Part shown: in pieces, positions 61,468 to 64,000 of the stretch
Position numbering within the stretch: position 1 is the first letter of the stretch
Layout of the letters: each line of letters opens with the position of its first letter
From: Natrinema sp. DC36
Lineage (GTDB): Archaea; Halobacteriota; Halobacteria; Halobacteriales; Natrialbaceae
Reading direction: 5' to 3'
NCBI RefSeq assembly: GCF_020405225.1
Contig: NZ_CP084472.1
Coordinates: 868,001-932,000, forward strand
Length of the DNA: 64,000 bases
The notes under the pieces: generated by a model
What the model was told of the DNA's origin: nothing
The model's input: only the letters and a program-made list of their open reading frames with translations
Database searches by the model: none
Program-made: the position numbers and the translations under genes

Positions 61468-62238
61468 GTGACTAACACGCAGGTGACGCTCGTTCAGATC
61501 GACAACTACGGGCCGTGGACCGTGACGCCGGAGCCCCGACGGGAGGCGGATCTCCAGACGATGCAGTCCCGACTGTTCGCAGATATCTCCCAGTTCGTCG
61601 GCAACCGCGGCGGCTACACCTTCTTCACTCGCTTCGACAACATGATCGCCGTCACGAACGGCTGTTCGCTCGAGGATCACGCCCTCCTGCAGGAATCGGT
61701 CGGTAACCGATACCCCGTGAGCCTCAGCCTCGGCGTCGCGACCGGGACGAGCCCCGTGCAGGCCCTTTCGGACGCGACCGAACGCCTGCAGGACGCCGGT
61801 AGCGCACAGGACAAGAATCGCCGCGAGTGTCTCGAGGGCCGCGTGATCGAGGACGGCTACCGGACCGACGGGGACGTCCAGATCGCACACTTCGACGTGA
61901 TCAACGCGACCGGCAACTACACCGACGAACTCAACGCCTTCGACACGTTCATCGAGATCGAACAGGGCTACGCGGAACTCATGCGGCACATGCGCTACGC
62001 CCACGACAGCCTCTCCTTTTTCGTCGGCGGCGACAACGTCATCGTCGTCTGTCCCGACCTCGAGCGGGCCGACTACGAGGAGGCGGCCGCTCACGTCGCC
62101 GAGGCCGTCGACGTCGAGATGCAGGTCGGCGTCGGTCGCGGGAAGAGCGCCCACGAGGCGGGTTACGACGCGAAACACGCGCTCGAGACCTGCCGGGCCG
62201 ACGGAACCAGAGTCGAACTCGAGTGGGAGACGGCCTGA
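61468..62238 (+). CDS. GTP cyclohydrolase III
   Basis: The 256-residue product starts at GTG 61468 (V-T-N-T-Q-V-T-L-V-Q-I-D-N-Y-G-P-W). It has G-G-Y-T-F-F-T-R-F-D-N-M and F-F-V-G-G-D-N-V-I-V-V-C, the GGDEF-like metal/GTP sites of archaeal GTP cyclohydrolase III. It converts GTP to a formylaminopyrimidine, the first step of archaeal riboflavin/F420 biosynthesis. The longer frame from 61336 overlaps the previous gene and is unlikely. Confidence 0.92.
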   Translation: MTNTQVTLVQIDNYGPWTVTPEPRREADLQTMQSRLFADISQFVGNRGGYTFFTRFDNMIAVTNGCSLEDHALLQESVGNRYPVSLSLGVATGTSPVQALSDATERLQDAGSAQDKNRRECLEGRVIEDGYRTDGDVQIAHFDVINATGNYTDELNAFDTFIEIEQGYAELMRHMRYAHDSLSFFVGGDNVIVVCPDLERADYEEAAAHVAEAVDVEMQVGVGRGKSAHEAGYDAKHALETCRADGTRVELEWETA

Positions 62239-62322
62239 ATCCCGGAAGTAGAGAGCTTCACCGCCGGTTTGCTTAAGTGTGGCGGGGGTAGCTTTTAGCC
62301 CGTCTGTGTCATCCATTCGCAT

Positions 62323-62931
62323 ATGGAATCGGAACTGTCAGTTAGAGAAGTCCTGACGACCGACTACGTCGGAGTCAGCGAGTCAGACACCGTTCTCGAC
62401 GTCGTCCCCCTCATGCGAGACGAACGGACGAGCTGTGCGCTGGTCGTTCGCGGTTCGGAGCCGGTCGGTATCGTCACCGAGTGGGACGTGCTCGGCCTCG
62501 TCGCCGACGAGCGCGATCCCGCAACAACGACCGTCGACGAGGCGATGACGACCCCGGTCATCACGGTCGGCCCCGACCGGTCGCTCACCGACGTCGCCAC
62601 GACGATGGCTCGCCAGAACATTCGCAACGTCATCGTCGAAAACGACGACGGGATCGTCGGCCTGGTCACCCAGCGCGACGTCATCGCCGCCGCGAGTTCG
62701 TTCCAGGCGACGATGACCCCCACCCGCTCGAGCGAGCCGTCGATCGATCGGGGTCGCGAACTCGCGGATCCCGTAGCCGCCCGCGCGAGCGCGGCGGGCG
62801 ACACCAGAGTGCTCCCCAACGGCGGCGACGAGTACACCACCCAGGGTATTTGCGAGGCCTGCGGCTCGCTCGCGGACGCGCTGTGGGACGCCAACGGCCA
62901 ACTCGTCTGTGCGGACTGCCGGTCGGTGTGA
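62323..62931 (+). CDS. Tandem CBS protein with C-terminal zinc ribbon
   Basis: The 202-residue product has two CBS domains (about 8-60 and 70-125; V-G-I-V-T-E-W-D-V-L-G and V-G-L-V-T-Q-R-D-V-I), a linker and a terminal zinc ribbon C-E-A-C-G ... C-A-D-C. CBS pairs bind adenine nucleotides. Such CBS-zinc proteins are common in archaea and may regulate a partner. No DNA-binding domain is seen. Confidence 0.88.
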   Translation: MESELSVREVLTTDYVGVSESDTVLDVVPLMRDERTSCALVVRGSEPVGIVTEWDVLGLVADERDPATTTVDEAMTTPVITVGPDRSLTDVATTMARQNIRNVIVENDDGIVGLVTQRDVIAAASSFQATMTPTRSSEPSIDRGRELADPVAARASAAGDTRVLPNGGDEYTTQGICEACGSLADALWDANGQLVCADCRSV

Positions 62932-63032
62932 CCGGGAACCGGACGGACGGCGGCGTGATCCGTGTCACCGGTCGCCGAGCCCTATCTCTCCGATAGAAAG
63001 ACCTTTCGGGGGCCGCGGTGCACGGATCGATA

Positions 63033-64000
63033 ATGATCGCGACCCTCGACGACCTGGACGTCGAAGGGACTACCGTCGGTGTTCGCGTCGACGTCAATAG
63101 TCCGATCGGCGATGATGGCACGCTCGCAGACGACGCCCGACTGCGCGCTCACGTCGATACCCTCTCGGAACTCTTAGAGCGCGACGGGCGGGTCGCCGTC
63201 CTCGCCCATCAGGGTCGGCCCGGCAGCGACGATTTCGTCTCCCTCGAATCTCACGCCGACCGCCTCTCGGAACTGCTCGGCCACCCCGTCGACTACGTTG
63301 ACGCGACCTTCACCGACGCCGCCCGCGAGGCCGTCAGGGACCTCTCGAACGGCGACTGCCTCGTCCTCGAGAACACCCGCTTTTACAGCGAGGAGTACAT
63401 GGAGTTCGAGCCCGAACGGGCCGCCCGAACGCACCTCGTCGAAGGGCTCGAATCGGTGCTGGACGCCTACGTCAACGACGCCTTCGCCGCGGCCCACCGC
63501 TCACAGCCCTCGCTGGTCGGCCTGCCGACTATCCTGCCGAGCTACGCCGGCCGCGTCATGGAGTCCGAACTCGACGTGCTGGGCTCCATCGAGGAGACGC
63601 CCGAACCCCGCGTCTACGTCCTCGGCGGCGCGAAGGTGCCCGACTCGATCGACGTCGCCTGGTCCGTCCTCGAGAAGGGGCTGGCCGATCACGTCCTCAC
63701 CGCGGGCGTCGTCGGCAACGTCTTTCTCATCGCGGACGGCGTCGATCTCGGCGACGCCAGTTCCGACTTCATCTACGATCAGGGCTACTGGGACGAGATC
63801 GACCGTGCCGCCGATCTGCTCGACGCGTACGGCGACCGGATCGCACTGCCCCGTGACGTCGCCGTCGCCCGGAACGACGAGCGCCACGAACTCGGCGTCA
63901 ACGCTCTCCCGCCCGGGGACGGCGAGTCCGCAATGGATATCGGCGAGTCGACGCTGGACTACTACCGGCGGATCCTCGCCGACGCGGAAACGGTGATCCT
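63033..64000 (+). CDS. pgk: Phosphoglycerate kinase, 3'-truncated by the window
   Basis: The frame runs from ATG 63033 to the window end without a stop, giving 322 residues. It has V-R-V-D-V-N-S-P-I-G, L-A-H-Q-G-R-P-G-S-D, V-L-E-N-T-R-F-Y-S-E-E, F-A-A-A-H-R-S-Q-P-S-L-V and L-G-G-A-K-V-P-D-S. It converts 1,3-bisphosphoglycerate and ADP to 3-phosphoglycerate and ATP. The missing part is the C-terminal nucleotide-binding end. Confidence 0.95.
   Translation, partial: MIATLDDLDVEGTTVGVRVDVNSPIGDDGTLADDARLRAHVDTLSELLERDGRVAVLAHQGRPGSDDFVSLESHADRLSELLGHPVDYVDATFTDAAREAVRDLSNGDCLVLENTRFYSEEYMEFEPERAARTHLVEGLESVLDAYVNDAFAAAHRSQPSLVGLPTILPSYAGRVMESELDVLGSIEETPEPRVYVLGGAKVPDSIDVAWSVLEKGLADHVLTAGVVGNVFLIADGVDLGDASSDFIYDQGYWDEIDRAADLLDAYGDRIALPRDVAVARNDERHELGVNALPPGDGESAMDIGESTLDYYRRILADAETVI

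Overview
The window is a chromosomal stretch of a halophilic archaeon of class Halobacteria, most likely a Natrialbales-type genome (Natrinema/Haloterrigena-like; the genus is an inference from gene content). The evidence is high GC, coding sequences rich in Asp/Glu with strong GC3 and frequent ctcgag, TATA boxes about 25 nt upstream of start codons (leaderless mRNAs), Bat-type HTH and HalOD1 proteins, an archaeal proteasome beta subunit, GTP cyclohydrolase III, and a methylaspartate-cycle cluster.

Layout. 1-8.4 kb: 3' part of an SPFH/band-7 protein, a dispersed-repeat intergenic region, pccB-pccX (propionyl-CoA carboxylase), an NSS symporter, an SDR, a response regulator, a GDPD, a YjbQ protein and a HEAT-repeat protein. 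8.6-16.5 kb: a tightly overlapping operon of two PrkA-type kinases, a UPF0229 (YeaH-like) protein and SpoVR. 17-20.2 kb: small conserved proteins, a divergent HxlR/flavin reductase pair, a second copy of the dispersed repeat and an SRPBCC protein. 20.3-24.4 kb: an ABC exporter operon in which one permease is fused to a PrsW/CPBP-like membrane protease domain. 24.4-33.1 kb: FNT channel fused to two USP domains, aldo/keto reductase, regulators, DUF555 protein, a 56-aa membrane protein and psmB. 33.3-43.7 kb: Gfo/Idh oxidoreductase and divergent ThuA protein, DUF389 membrane protein, eIF2B-like protein, an array of hairpins, Mrp ATPase, a duplicated coiled-coil/HhH protein, a family 4-like uracil-DNA glycosylase. 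43.7-45.8 kb: tRNA-Ser(UGA) with a duplicated 3' end, an inverted frameshifted gene fragment and a DUF4177/membrane-protein pair, which looks like a small integrated cassette. 46.2-54.6 kb: GntP permease, then mcl-mch-mal-mamB-mamA with divergent mct. 54.8-58.6 kb: DoxX protein and a roughly 550-bp module (CPxCG zinc-finger micro-protein plus a structured TATA-led element) present twice, flanking HalOD1 and Bat-HTH genes. 58.8-64 kb: hybrid histidine kinase, DUF5785, GTP cyclohydrolase III, CBS/zinc-ribbon protein and a 3'-truncated phosphoglycerate kinase.

How genes fit together. The 47.9-54.6 kb cluster converts glutamate via methylaspartate and mesaconate to methylmalyl-CoA and then glyoxylate plus propionyl-CoA. 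PccB/PccX at the left end would carboxylate that propionyl-CoA, so two parts of the acetyl-CoA assimilation route lie in one window. The most unusual items are the duplicated zinc-finger/structured-element module, the tRNA-Ser-adjacent cassette with an inverted gene remnant, the ABC permease-protease fusion, the archaeal PrkA-PrkA-UPF0229-SpoVR operon with a possible small leading ORF, and the trinucleotide-loop hairpin array at 38.7-38.9 kb.
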